64,000 bases of DNA, from assembly GCF_017355955.1 (NCBI RefSeq), contig NZ_JAFFID010000003.1:558001-622000 (forward strand). The letters run 5' to 3'. This DNA is from Sabulibacter ruber. GTDB lineage: Bacteria; Bacteroidota; Bacteroidia; Cytophagales; Hymenobacteraceae. This document shows positions 43,414-51,533 of this stretch, piece after piece. Numbering within the stretch: the stretch's first letter is position 1; each line of letters begins with the position of its first letter. The translations under genes and the position numbers were made by a program. Under the pieces are notes generated by a model. It did no database searches. It saw only the letters and a list, made by a program, of their open reading frames with translations, and was not told where the DNA came from.

Positions 43414-44049
43414 CTACTCCAGGTGCAACCATTCATAGCGGTTCTTGTTCCAGTACGCAATTCCGCCGCCACAAGCCTCGGCCAGGTGGGTGTAAATCCC
43501 CTCGCCTTTCAACGTCACGGCATGCAAGGAATCAGGGCCAATGATGTCGCCGGTTTCTTCATCTACCAAGGTGCTGGTTACAGACTCCCCTTTGGGTATT
43601 TTCTCAAATATTTCAATCCAGTCTAAATTCGTCATTCCGTCTACCTCTGAGCCGGCACCCAGAACGAAATACTCCTTGGGCAGCTTTTGGTGCAGAATCA
43701 ACAAGCCTTTCTCCTCCGTTTTCAAATTCTGCACTAAAAACGCAACATCAGAAAGGGTATCGCCATTAAAATCTCCCTCCAGGAAGGCGGGTTTGGTGAA
43801 CGCCGAAAACTGGTACAATGCATCAAGATCCAGGTCCTGGAATTGGGTGAGTGCCCACTTAGGCGGAGTGGCAGGTTTGCTTTCTGCCTTCTCCAAACTG
43901 GCCGGGGTTACGGCCACCGTTTGCTCCGATGCGTTTTCTGCCGTGGTTTGGTTTACGGGCTGTTTTTCCTGAATCTGCTGTTCACAGCTCCAGATCCCTG
44001 AGGTCAGCAGCACCGCAAACGAAAGCAGGCCCAAAGACTTCTTTTTCAT
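43414..44049 (-). CDS. Unknown lipoprotein
   Basis: A 211-residue lipoprotein that I do not recognise. The lipobox is in LLTSGIWSC (C22) after a basic N-terminus. A Gln/Thr/Glu/Pro-rich linker (25-65) precedes a compact domain with FLEGDFNGDTLSDVAFLVQN, which recalls the calcium-type DxDxDG-like loop of VCBS/FG-GAP repeats. The C-terminus carries EACGGGIAYWNKNRYEW. It is probably co-transcribed with its neighbours on both sides (10- and 18-bp gaps). Confidence 0.75.
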   Translation of the reverse strand: MKKKSLGLLSFAVLLTSGIWSCEQQIQEKQPVNQTTAENASEQTVAVTPASLEKAESKPATPPKWALTQFQDLDLDALYQFSAFTKPAFLEGDFNGDTLSDVAFLVQNLKTEEKGLLILHQKLPKEYFVLGAGSEVDGMTNLDWIEIFEKIPKGESVTSTLVDEETGDIIGPDSLHAVTLKGEGIYTHLAEACGGGIAYWNKNRYEWLHLE

Positions 44050-44059
44050 ACCTGTTGGC

Positions 44060-45241
44060 CTATTCTACCACGTGAGCTACAAACTGAGACAAGTTAGTGA
44101 TGATGCCCCGCTCCCGCCGGAACCCAATGGCGCAACCTTCGCCCGCCCAGAAAACGCCTGCCTGGTAGCGGTAGCCTTTGGTATCCTGCGGTAACTCGGC
44201 CCAGGCCTGGTACACGTGCGGCTGGTTTCCGTACTCGCCGTGGGTGGAGGAAACGTCTGAGGTTTCCCGCACCTGGATGTTTTGCCCTTCCCGCCCGAAG
44301 AACGGTTTTTCCACTGCTTTTCCAGAAAAAGCCTCAAACTCGGTACGCAGCAACAGCGGATGGTACGGGAACTGCTGCCACAGCCAGGCCAGGAAGCCTT
44401 TGCTCTGGAAGATGAGCGAATACGCCGGGTTGGCGATAACTACCGTACGGCTGAACTGCAGGTCAATGACATCGGCGCAGAGATCTGGTTCCAGTTGCAG
44501 GAACAGCTCCCAGGGTACCAGCTTGAACAGGAACGGGAACCGGCGCCACTGCTCTGATCCTACCTGGGCCCAGATGCCGCGCTCAGCACCCAGGGTAGAA
44601 ACCTGCATCTCCTCGGCGGGGCAAAGGTGGGTATCAAAACCAGCCTCGCGGGCGGCTTCGGCCAGCACCTCGCAGTTGGTGTAGTCTTCGCGGCTTTCGC
44701 CCAGGTAAACCAACAGCAAGGCGGGCTCCAGCTCGGGGTTCAGGCCTTTCCAGGTACGGAACTGCTCTACCAGGGCCTCGTACAAACCGTTAGCCTGCTG
44801 GCTCTCGTTTTTCCCGGCAGCGGCCAGGCTGGCCCACTGCACCACAGCCGTCTCGGGGATGGACGTAGCGGTATCGGCGTTGAATTCCAGCAACTTCACT
44901 CCTTCCGGGGTCTGCGCAAAATCAAACCGGCCGTAGATGTGCCAGTGGCGCTCATCGTTCCAGGAATGGCGCACGGCCCGCCACAGTTTCTCTGGGATGC
45001 CTATTTTGCGCAGGAAATCATCGGGCACATCCTCGGGCACGGCTTCCACCATCATCTGGTACAGCGTAGAGGCAGCCTCAATCAGATCATCGGCGGCATC
45101 CTGGTTCAACACCACCGCTTCGCCCGACAGGTATGTCTGGCATTCTTCTTCCACTACCCACTCCCAACCCATTTGGTGAACCATTCTGGTAACATCGCCG
45201 TGATGCGGCATCAATTTTACTGGTAGCGTTTGATCTGGCAT
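44060..45241 (-). CDS. Glutathionylspermidine synthase-like ATP-grasp protein
   Basis: A 393-residue protein of the GSP-synthase C-terminal (YgiC/YjfC) family, an ATP-grasp ligase fold. RFDFAQTPEGVKLLEFNADTATSIPETAVVQW (quoted in part: GVKLLEFNADTATSIPET) and PFFGREGQNIQVRE are the conserved ATP/substrate-binding blocks. E. coli GspS has an extra amidase domain that is missing here, so this is the stand-alone form whose substrate is not established. It is preceded by a UPF0323-type lipoprotein gene, like the YgiB-YgiC pairing known elsewhere. It is probably an envelope or peptide-amine conjugation enzyme. Confidence 0.9.
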   Translation of the reverse strand: MPDQTLPVKLMPHHGDVTRMVHQMGWEWVVEEECQTYLSGEAVVLNQDAADDLIEAASTLYQMMVEAVPEDVPDDFLRKIGIPEKLWRAVRHSWNDERHWHIYGRFDFAQTPEGVKLLEFNADTATSIPETAVVQWASLAAAGKNESQQANGLYEALVEQFRTWKGLNPELEPALLLVYLGESREDYTNCEVLAEAAREAGFDTHLCPAEEMQVSTLGAERGIWAQVGSEQWRRFPFLFKLVPWELFLQLEPDLCADVIDLQFSRTVVIANPAYSLIFQSKGFLAWLWQQFPYHPLLLRTEFEAFSGKAVEKPFFGREGQNIQVRETSDVSSTHGEYGNQPHVYQAWAELPQDTKGYRYQAGVFWAGEGCAIGFRRERGIITNLSQFVAHVVE

Positions 45242-45428
45242 AGAAACGTCAGGTTTGAGAGGGTTGGTAGATTGATTGGGTGAAAGGTGTTTTTCAAATG
45301 AATTTCAGAAAACAAGACCAGAAACGGCGCACCGCATGGTATGCCCCTTCTGCCGAATGGCAAAAGGGTAAGTCTTCTTTTCTATTATACTGCTTCTCAG
45401 GAAACTATCTGCTGGCCTATCAGAAAGA

Positions 45429-46079
45429 TTAGCTTCCGAAGCCGCTACGGCCGCTGAAGCCACCTGATCTGCTGCTCCCGAAGGTACCGGAACGGCTGTT
45501 GCTTGGCCGGGAAGAACGGACGTTGCCTGAGGCGGCAGGACGGCTGTAGGTACCGGTGGCACCTCTAAAAGCCTGGGCTCCCCGGCTCCGCTCCACGGCT
45601 GTCTGCTGACGCCAGGCCTCGGTGCGCTGCATGGTGCTTGGATTGGCGTAATAAGCCGGGTTGGGTGACATCATGCGGCCCGCCATGTACCCGATACCGC
45701 TCCACATGAGCACATTCATCAGCCCGAAACCCGAACCGTTATGCGGATTGGCCTGCGTGTATTGCTGCACCTGCCGCTCCAACTCCAGGCCTTGCAGGGT
45801 ATCTACCTTGCCGTTGTTATGGCGCAGAATGGCCATTACCTGTCCTGCGGGGGCTGGGCGCTCATCTGTGATTTTCCAGTTATCGGGGCTAACCTCAGTC
45901 ATCTCCGTGATCACTCCCTGGCTGTAGCCGGGAGCAGAAGCACCAGCGTTCCACTCAGTGGACGTTTCGTTTTGGGCAGAGCGGTTATCTGAACAGGAAG
46001 TGAGGCCAAGACAGGCGGCGGCGCTCACCAACAAAACGTTGCGTGAGAAATCACCAATGAGGAAGTAACGCTTTTTCAT
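45429..46079 (-). CDS. UPF0323/YgiB-like lipoprotein with Ser/Gly/Arg-rich tail
   Basis: A 216-residue lipoprotein. The ATG at 46079 (MKKRYFL) is chosen because the lipobox GLTSC follows a short hydrophobic stretch. The central domain (about 50-150) ends with GFGLMNVLMWSGIGYMAGRM, which is membrane-associating. The last 60 residues are low complexity (RSSRPSNSRSGTFGSSRSGG). This arrangement matches UPF0323-type proteins that accompany glutathionylspermidine-synthase-like genes, and that gene is the next one downstream on this strand. The function is unknown. Confidence 0.82.
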   Translation of the reverse strand: MKKRYFLIGDFSRNVLLVSAAACLGLTSCSDNRSAQNETSTEWNAGASAPGYSQGVITEMTEVSPDNWKITDERPAPAGQVMAILRHNNGKVDTLQGLELERQVQQYTQANPHNGSGFGLMNVLMWSGIGYMAGRMMSPNPAYYANPSTMQRTEAWRQQTAVERSRGAQAFRGATGTYSRPAASGNVRSSRPSNSRSGTFGSSRSGGFSGRSGFGS

Positions 46080-46104
46080 GATATGAGATACGAAAGCCAT
46101 TTCT

Positions 46105-46136
46105 GGCTTGTTTTTATAAAAGTAAGCCTAAAGCCA
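46105..46136. repeat. Probable IPE palindromic element, copy 19
   Basis: TCTGGCTTGTTTTTATAAAA / GTAAGCCTAAAGCCA, in the gap between murI and the lipoprotein gene. Confidence 0.4.
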
Positions 46137-46170
46137 AACCAAAGGATTAGTCGCTGAACCATCCAGTTTC

Positions 46171-46989
46171 TTACTCCCAAAGCGGATAATGCTCCAGGTT
46201 TACTTTCTGGTGGAAGAAGAGCTGAGTAGAGGCCTCAAACGAAGCCGTGTAATCAGAAACATAGAAGTGGGGCGCTCCTTTTAAACGCTCCGCGGCTATC
46301 TCTAATTGCGTAAGCACTTTGCCTACGTGCCGCGCCACCAGTTCTGAGGCGTCCAGCACTTCTACCCTGCCCTGGTAAAACCTGGCAATCTGCTCTTTGA
46401 TCAAGGGGTAATGGGTACAGCCTAAAATAAGCGCCTCAATGTTCTCTAACGTGGGATCTGAAAGGTAGGTCTGGATAACGCTCTCAGAAATGGTATTATT
46501 AAAGAAGCCTTCCTCAATCATGGGAGCCAGCAAAGGCGTGGCCAGAGACCTCAGTTCAATCCCCTGGTCCAGGGCATCTATCTTCTTTTTATAGACATTG
46601 GAATTAACCGTTTGCTTGGTTCCTATGAGGCCCACCGTTTTACCGGCATAGCGGTCTGCCACATGGGCCACCACCGGATCAATCACGTTCAGGACGTGCG
46701 CTTTGCTGCCTACATACTCCCGCACCAACTCATAGGCCGCCGCCGAGGCAGAATTGCATGCTATCAAAATTATTTTACAATTCTGCCTTATTAACAGATC
46801 GCATATTTTAACCGAGTACGCCTGAATGGCAGCGGTAGATTTATCGCCGTACGGCAGGTGCGCGGTATCCCCGAAATAGATTAGTTGTTCTTCCGGCAAA
46901 TGCGCTTTTATGGCCTTAGCAACGGTTAAACCGCCAATTCCACTATCAAACACCCCAATGGGCCGTTCCCGTTTATCAGCCTGTCTCAT
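46171..46989 (-). CDS. murI: Glutamate racemase
   Basis: A 272-residue enzyme that makes D-glutamate for peptidoglycan. GVFDSGIGGLTV, FGDTAHLPYGDKS, the catalytic cysteine loops ACNSASAAAYE and LGCTHYPLI, and the VIDPVVAHV segment identify it. The start at 46989 (MRQADKRERPIGVFDSG) fits family length. An ATG at 47028 and a GTG at 47040 are in frame but add unconserved residues. It is a single gene, divergent from the SPW gene. Confidence 0.96.
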   Translation of the reverse strand: MRQADKRERPIGVFDSGIGGLTVAKAIKAHLPEEQLIYFGDTAHLPYGDKSTAAIQAYSVKICDLLIRQNCKIILIACNSASAAAYELVREYVGSKAHVLNVIDPVVAHVADRYAGKTVGLIGTKQTVNSNVYKKKIDALDQGIELRSLATPLLAPMIEEGFFNNTISESVIQTYLSDPTLENIEALILGCTHYPLIKEQIARFYQGRVEVLDASELVARHVGKVLTQLEIAAERLKGAPHFYVSDYTASFEASTQLFFHQKVNLEHYPLWE

Positions 46990-47131
46990 CTCTCTATTAG
47001 TTCTCAGGAAGGAGACCTCAGGCACCATCCGTAAAAACACCTATATTCTTAAAATACAAAATTAAAATGCACTTTTCCGCAACATCCGCTTTTCAGGGGG
47101 CGTAAAAGACCCTACAAGTTGATACTAAAAT

Positions 47132-47137
47132 AGGAGG
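47132..47137 (+). promoter_or_regulatory. Canonical Shine-Dalgarno site (AGGAGG)
   Basis: AGGAGG lies 7 nt before the SPW gene ATG. It is the only perfect SD sequence that I see before a gene in this window; the other genes lack one, as is usual in Bacteroidota. Confidence 0.75.
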
Positions 47138-47144
47138 AAAAAAA

Positions 47145-47552
47145 ATGAAAGTATTATCAACCCGTGCCCACGGGATATTAGATTATCTTGCGGGTGTATT
47201 GTTAATCGCAGCTCCATTTATCTTAGGTTTTGACAGAGGTGGAGCTGAAACATGGGTACCTGTGATTGTAGGTATCGTGATCTTGCTTCAGGCTCTGATG
47301 ACCAACTTTGAGGTTGGTATGTTCCGCGTGATGTCTATGAACATGCACTTGAACATGGACTATTTAATTGGTGCGTTCTTAGCCGTGTCTCCATGGATCT
47401 TCAATTTTGATGAATATGTGTATTTACCTCACTTAATTGCTGGTATTGCCCTTATTCTGGAAGCCATGATTACTCGTGTTGTGCCCGAGCACGGTGCTGC
47501 CACTCGTCAGCCCTATAACAGAGGTACCATGAACCATGGTCATACCCACTAA
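47145..47552 (+). CDS. SPW-repeat integral membrane protein
   Basis: A 135-residue protein with four transmembrane helices (about 9-27, 37-53, 69-86, 93-110). The second half carries AFLAVSPWIFNF, the SPW motif; the first half has the related APFILGF at the matching place, showing the internal duplication of the family. The C-terminus is a short hydrophilic, His-rich tail. Codon choice (TTA, CTT, GTA, ATT) is clearly more AT-rich than in neighbours. Together with the strong SD site it suggests high expression or a different origin. The function of SPW proteins is unknown. Confidence 0.85.
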   Translation: MKVLSTRAHGILDYLAGVLLIAAPFILGFDRGGAETWVPVIVGIVILLQALMTNFEVGMFRVMSMNMHLNMDYLIGAFLAVSPWIFNFDEYVYLPHLIAGIALILEAMITRVVPEHGAATRQPYNRGTMNHGHTH

Positions 47553-47587
47553 GGGTAACCATCACTTTGAGTTAAAGACAAAGAAAG

Positions 47588-47617
47588 AAGGCCGGGTACT
47601 CCCCGGCCTTTTTTTGT
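47588..47617 (+). terminator. Terminator of the SPW gene
   Basis: AAGGCCGGG/CCCGGCCTT with loop TACTC (one extra C) is followed by a run of T. Confidence 0.9.
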
Positions 47618-47665
47618 GCCCTCTTGTTTTTGCCAGCCCTTCTGGCATACGCCTTTCTGTTTGCG

Positions 47666-47673
47666 TACCTTTG
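47666..47673 (+). promoter_or_regulatory. -7 box (TACCTTTG) of the ABC-F gene
   Basis: A perfect match to the Bacteroidota consensus TAnnTTTG, only 4 bp before the ATG. Transcription would begin at or just inside the start codon, giving a leaderless or nearly leaderless mRNA. No clear -33 TTG was found at the usual distance. Confidence 0.4.
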
Positions 47674-47677
47674 CCCT

Positions 47678-49585
47678 ATGAATTACCTTTCAGCAGATTC
47701 TATCTCCAAAAGCTTCGGCGATCGCTGGCTTTTCCAGAACCTTACCTTTGGCATTAACCGCGGGCAACGCGTGGCCCTTATTGGCGCCAACGGAGCCGGT
47801 AAAACCACCTTGTTGCAAGTACTGGCAGGCTCTATTCCGCCAGACAACGGCACCGTAAGTTTACGCCGCGGCATCAGGGTAGGGTATTTGTGGCAGCAAC
47901 CGGAATTCCCGGCGGGTGCCACGGTGCAGGAGGCTATTTTCTCGGGCCAAACCGAAGTACTGGATGCCATTAGAGAATACGAAGCCTGCGTGGCAGACCC
48001 CAACACCTCAGATGCCAGAATGCAACAGGTAATGGAACGCATGGAGACCCTGCACGCCTGGGAGTATGAAGTGCGCACAAAGCAGATTCTGGGCCGATTG
48101 GACATTCAGAACCTGGATGTAAAGGTAGAGCACCTTTCTGGCGGGCAGAAAAAGCGCGTGGCCATGGCCCGCGTGCTCATTGAAGAACCAGACCTGCTCA
48201 TTCTGGACGAACCTACCAACCACCTGGACCTGGAAACCATTGAATGGTTTGAAAGCCTGCTCACCACAGAGCAAACCACGCTCCTGATGGTCACGCACGA
48301 CCGTTACTTCCTGGACCAGGTAGCCAACGAAATATCCGAACTGGACCGGGGCCAGATCTATACCTACAAAGGCAATTACAGCTACTACGTAGAAAAGAAA
48401 GCCGAGCGCGAGGAGGCCATGGTGGCGGAAACGGAGAAAGCCCGCAACCTTATGCGCAAGGAACTGGAATGGATGCGCCGCCAACCCAAAGCCCGGGGCA
48501 CCAAGTCCAAATCCCGCATTGATGCGTTTTATGACCTCAAGGATAAGGCTACCCAGAAAGACACCCGCACCCAGCTGGAGCTATCGGTGAAAAGCACCCG
48601 CCAGGGAAACCAGATCCTGGAGATTGACCACCTGAGCAAGCGCTTCGGGGATAAAGTGGTGCTGAACGATTTCAGCTACGTGTTCCGGAAGAAAGACCGC
48701 GTTGGTATTGTGGGGCCGAACGGCGCGGGAAAGACCACCTTCCTGAACATGCTTACCGGCAAACTTGCGCCAGACAGCGGCCAAATCATTCCGGGTCAGA
48801 CCACCGTTTTTGGCTACTATACCCAGAGCGAACTCACCTTCAATGATGACCAGCGGGTAATTGACGTGGTAAAAGAGGTGGCCGAGGTAGTGGAAACCGG
48901 CGATGGCGAGGTGATCACTGCCAGCCAGTTTTTGCAGCACTTCCAGTTCCCGCCGGCGCAGCAATACACCTTTGTGAGCAAACTGAGCGGCGGCGAGAAA
49001 AGACGCCTACAACTACTGCGCGTCCTGATCAAGAACCCTAACTTCCTGATCCTGGATGAGCCCACCAACGATCTGGACATCCCCACGCTCAACATCCTGG
49101 AAGATTTCCTGCTGAACTTCGGTGGCTCTTTGCTGATCGTTTCGCACGACCGGTACTTCATGGACCGACTGGTAGACCACCTGTTTGTTTTTGAAGGCGA
49201 GGGCAACCTGCGCGATTTCCCCGGAAATTACACAGATTACCGTGAGTGGGCCAAAGAACAGGAAAGCCTGAAAGCTGAGGAAGAAGCGAAGGGTTCTGTA
49301 AAACAAGCCACAGTCGCAACTGCTCCCGCTCCTACTCCAGCCACCGCCGCAACCGCAGAGGCTGGCAACAAGCGTAAGGCCTCCTTCAAGGAAAAGCAGG
49401 AATACGAGCGTCTGGAAAAAGAGATTGAAGACCTGGAAGCCGAAAAAGAAATCCTAGTGACTGAAATGAACGGCGGCACAGCCAACCACGTACGCCTGGC
49501 GGAGCTGGCTCAGCGTATCCAGGAAATAAACGATGCCGTGGAAACCAAAACCGAACGCTGGCTGGAATTGGCCGAAATCGTTTAA
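47678..49585 (+). CDS. ABC-F family ATPase (Uup-like)
   Basis: A 635-residue soluble protein with two ABC domains: Walker A GANGAGKTT (36-44) and GPNGAGKTT (about 350); signatures LSGGQKKRVAMARV and LSGGEKRRLQLLRV. There is no transmembrane segment. The C-terminal 90 residues form an Ala/Pro-rich linker and a coiled coil (EKQEYERLEKEIEDLEAEKE), as in Uup. ABC-F proteins act on ribosomes or, for Uup, on DNA/translation quality control. The ATG at 47678 is preferred because the upstream extension crosses the terminator of the previous gene and the -7 box. Confidence 0.93.
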   Translation: MNYLSADSISKSFGDRWLFQNLTFGINRGQRVALIGANGAGKTTLLQVLAGSIPPDNGTVSLRRGIRVGYLWQQPEFPAGATVQEAIFSGQTEVLDAIREYEACVADPNTSDARMQQVMERMETLHAWEYEVRTKQILGRLDIQNLDVKVEHLSGGQKKRVAMARVLIEEPDLLILDEPTNHLDLETIEWFESLLTTEQTTLLMVTHDRYFLDQVANEISELDRGQIYTYKGNYSYYVEKKAEREEAMVAETEKARNLMRKELEWMRRQPKARGTKSKSRIDAFYDLKDKATQKDTRTQLELSVKSTRQGNQILEIDHLSKRFGDKVVLNDFSYVFRKKDRVGIVGPNGAGKTTFLNMLTGKLAPDSGQIIPGQTTVFGYYTQSELTFNDDQRVIDVVKEVAEVVETGDGEVITASQFLQHFQFPPAQQYTFVSKLSGGEKRRLQLLRVLIKNPNFLILDEPTNDLDIPTLNILEDFLLNFGGSLLIVSHDRYFMDRLVDHLFVFEGEGNLRDFPGNYTDYREWAKEQESLKAEEEAKGSVKQATVATAPAPTPATAATAEAGNKRKASFKEKQEYERLEKEIEDLEAEKEILVTEMNGGTANHVRLAELAQRIQEINDAVETKTERWLELAEIV

Positions 49586-49601
49586 GCAAGGCACTCCCAT
49601 A

Positions 49602-49656
49602 AAAAAGGTCCGTTTCTGAGCTGATTTCAAAGAATCAGCCCGGAAACGGACCTTTT
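49602..49656. terminator. IPE-type convergent terminator (copy 20)
   Basis: AAAAGGTCCGTTTCTGAGCT / CAGCCCGGAAACGGACCTTTT: long complementary outer arms around CTGATTTC-AAAGAATCAG. It lies between the ABC-F gene (plus) and the broken nitronate monooxygenase gene (minus). Confidence 0.88.
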
Positions 49657-49670
49657 CGATTATTAAGCCC

Positions 49671-50750
49671 TTACAAATCCTCAGTGCTTCCAGATAGTTC
49701 TGTTTCCTGAATCAGTTTCTGCACAATTTGCTCTGCGGGCAATTCGCGGGCAAGGTAGGCTGCCTGGCCTGCCCACAACGGGTATAACCGATGCGCATTT
49801 TCTGGTTTCACCTGCTCCCGCATGGGTCTTGTCAGGCTTTCCTGAACGGGGGTACGGGCAAACAGCAGCAGTATGCTCTTCCATCTTCTGGATAAACTCA
49901 TTCCGGATGCCCCGGGCCCATCGACCGGTAAAAGCTCTGGTCAACACCGTAGAGGTATCGGCACTTGCCGCTACAGCGGCTTTATAACCGGGAGCACCCG
50001 CGCTTTCTGCGCAGCGGAGAAAAGCACTCCCTAATTGCACTCCCTGGGCCCCTAAAGAAAAGGTCGCTGAAATACCGGCACCATCCATAATACCACCGGC
50101 CGCGATTACCGGAATCTGCACTTGTTTTGCTATTCCTCTCACCAACGCGGCAAGACCAATCTGCGGGGGCTGCTCAGGTGTAAGAAAGGTACCACGATGT
50201 CCACCGGCTTCAATCCCTTGTGCCACCACGGCAGAAACGCCTTGCCCCTGCAGGAAAAGTGCCTCTTCCAGGCAAGTTGAAGTACCAATCGTAACGATTC
50301 CTTCATTGCTGAAAGCCTGGATCACCTCACTGCCCAACGCCCCGAATGTGAAGCTCACAACGGGTATCTTTTCCTCTAACAAAACAGGAATCTGGTCCTG
50401 GGCCAAAAAGAACTTCAGGTTTTCCAGCGAAGGCTGCTCCCATTGCATCCCGTATGCAGCGCCTATCTGCCGGAGTATCTGGTGCATCCTGGCAAATTGC
50501 CCGGGATCTACCTGGGCCGGGAGCTGGTGCGCGAACAGGTTAACCGCAAAGGGCTTTGAGGTAAGGGCTTTCACTTCCCTGATCAAGGTTCTGGTACGGT
50601 CAGGGCTTTGGCCACCCACCGGCAAGGAACCCAGCCCACCCGCGCTGGAAACTGCCGCTACCATGGCAGGCGTGGTAACGCCCAGCAGGGGGCTTGAATG
50701 ATGGGGTAAGTTACTCTTAGAAGCCGGGTTAGCTCATTCTGCCATTCCAT
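49671..50750 (-). pseudogene. Nitronate monooxygenase / NAD(P)H-dependent flavin oxidoreductase, double frameshift
   Basis: A 359-residue 2-nitropropane-dioxygenase-family enzyme if the two frame breaks are ignored. It starts at ATG 50750 (MEWQNELTRLLRVTYPIIQAP). Frame is lost near 50689-50694, where five C (on the coding strand) stand where six would give APLLGVTTPAMVAAV. The second frame continues through GALGSEVIQAFSNEGIVTIG, QGIEAGGHRG and PVIAAGGIMDG. Near 49850 an extra C (five instead of four) breaks it again, and the original frame resumes with PVQESLTRPMREQ. The shifts cancel, so every domain is encoded. It is either a recent pseudogene or a homopolymer sequencing artefact. All flavin-binding motifs are intact. 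Confidence 0.8.
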
Positions 50751-50763
50751 GCTGCTTTAAGCC

Positions 50764-51444
50764 TTAGTACACGTTTGGTTTGCGCTGGTAACTGAAGGTA
50801 AACCCTACTTTCTGTGGCGTACTTACCTGCTGCTCCTCCAATTTCTGCTTCACGGTGATTTTCCGGATTTCGTCTACGTCTGGCGCCACCAGGTCATTGT
50901 TCACCGAGGCCACCATGGCGCTTTCCACAAACAACTTCAGGGTTTTCTCCGTGATTTTGTTTTTGGCCATGTCATGGTAAGTCAAATCCAGCTGTTTCAC
51001 CCCTTCCAGGTAAAAATGGTTGTCTATGTTGATGAGCACCCGGCCCAACAGGTACCCGGGATCGTTCAGGCGATTGTACTTGATGGAATCGGCCATGAAG
51101 TTGTAGGCCATGATATGCCCGAAGAAGCGTCTCCGGAAGTCTTCTTCCACGTACCGGCTTTTCATCAGTTCATGGTCTTCCGGCAGGGTGATCACGTTGG
51201 AGTGCATGACAAAAATGAGCAAATCTCCGGAGAACTTGACATGGAATTCAAACTCATTCACGCTCCGGTATTCAATCACCACGTTTTCGTCTACCTCGGT
51301 AATGCGGTTCTTCAGGTTCTTTACTAACTCAACGGAGCAGGCTCTGAGCTTCTCAAAGGTATCTTTGGTATTCCTGAAGATCTCTTGTTTAGTGGTAGAC
51401 TTTTGCCGTAACCCCTCAAAGATTGACTCAATTCTATCTTCCAT
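50764..51444 (-). CDS. Unknown conserved cytoplasmic protein
   Basis: A 226-residue protein without signal or membrane segments. It has a basic/acidic helical N-terminus (IESIFEGLRQKSTTKQEIF), a central beta-rich part (VVIEYRSVNEFEFHVKFSGDLLIFVMHSN), and a helical end with KQKLEEQQVSTPQKVGF. I recognise it as a type common in Cytophagales but know no function. The stop lies 14 bp before the broken monooxygenase gene on the same strand, so they may form an operon. Start ATG 51444. Confidence 0.75.
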   Translation of the reverse strand: MEDRIESIFEGLRQKSTTKQEIFRNTKDTFEKLRACSVELVKNLKNRITEVDENVVIEYRSVNEFEFHVKFSGDLLIFVMHSNVITLPEDHELMKSRYVEEDFRRRFFGHIMAYNFMADSIKYNRLNDPGYLLGRVLINIDNHFYLEGVKQLDLTYHDMAKNKITEKTLKLFVESAMVASVNNDLVAPDVDEIRKITVKQKLEEQQVSTPQKVGFTFSYQRKPNVY

Positions 51445-51533
51445 AATTCACTGTTTCGTAAAACATGCTTTCTGCGCCAGTGGCAGGAGATAACTTTATT
51501 AGTACCCACCCCAAGGCGTTTTGGTTATCATTT

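Noticed and set aside
45342..45368. A hairpin (CCCTTTTGCC...GGCAGAAGGG) as terminator of the UPF0323-like gene
   Set aside because: The stem is imperfect and no T-run follows on the relevant strand, so it was not called.
47624..47677. A longer N-terminus for the ABC-F protein
   Set aside because: The region contains the -7 box and lies next to the previous gene's terminator. The added residues are a hydrophobic stretch foreign to ABC-F proteins.
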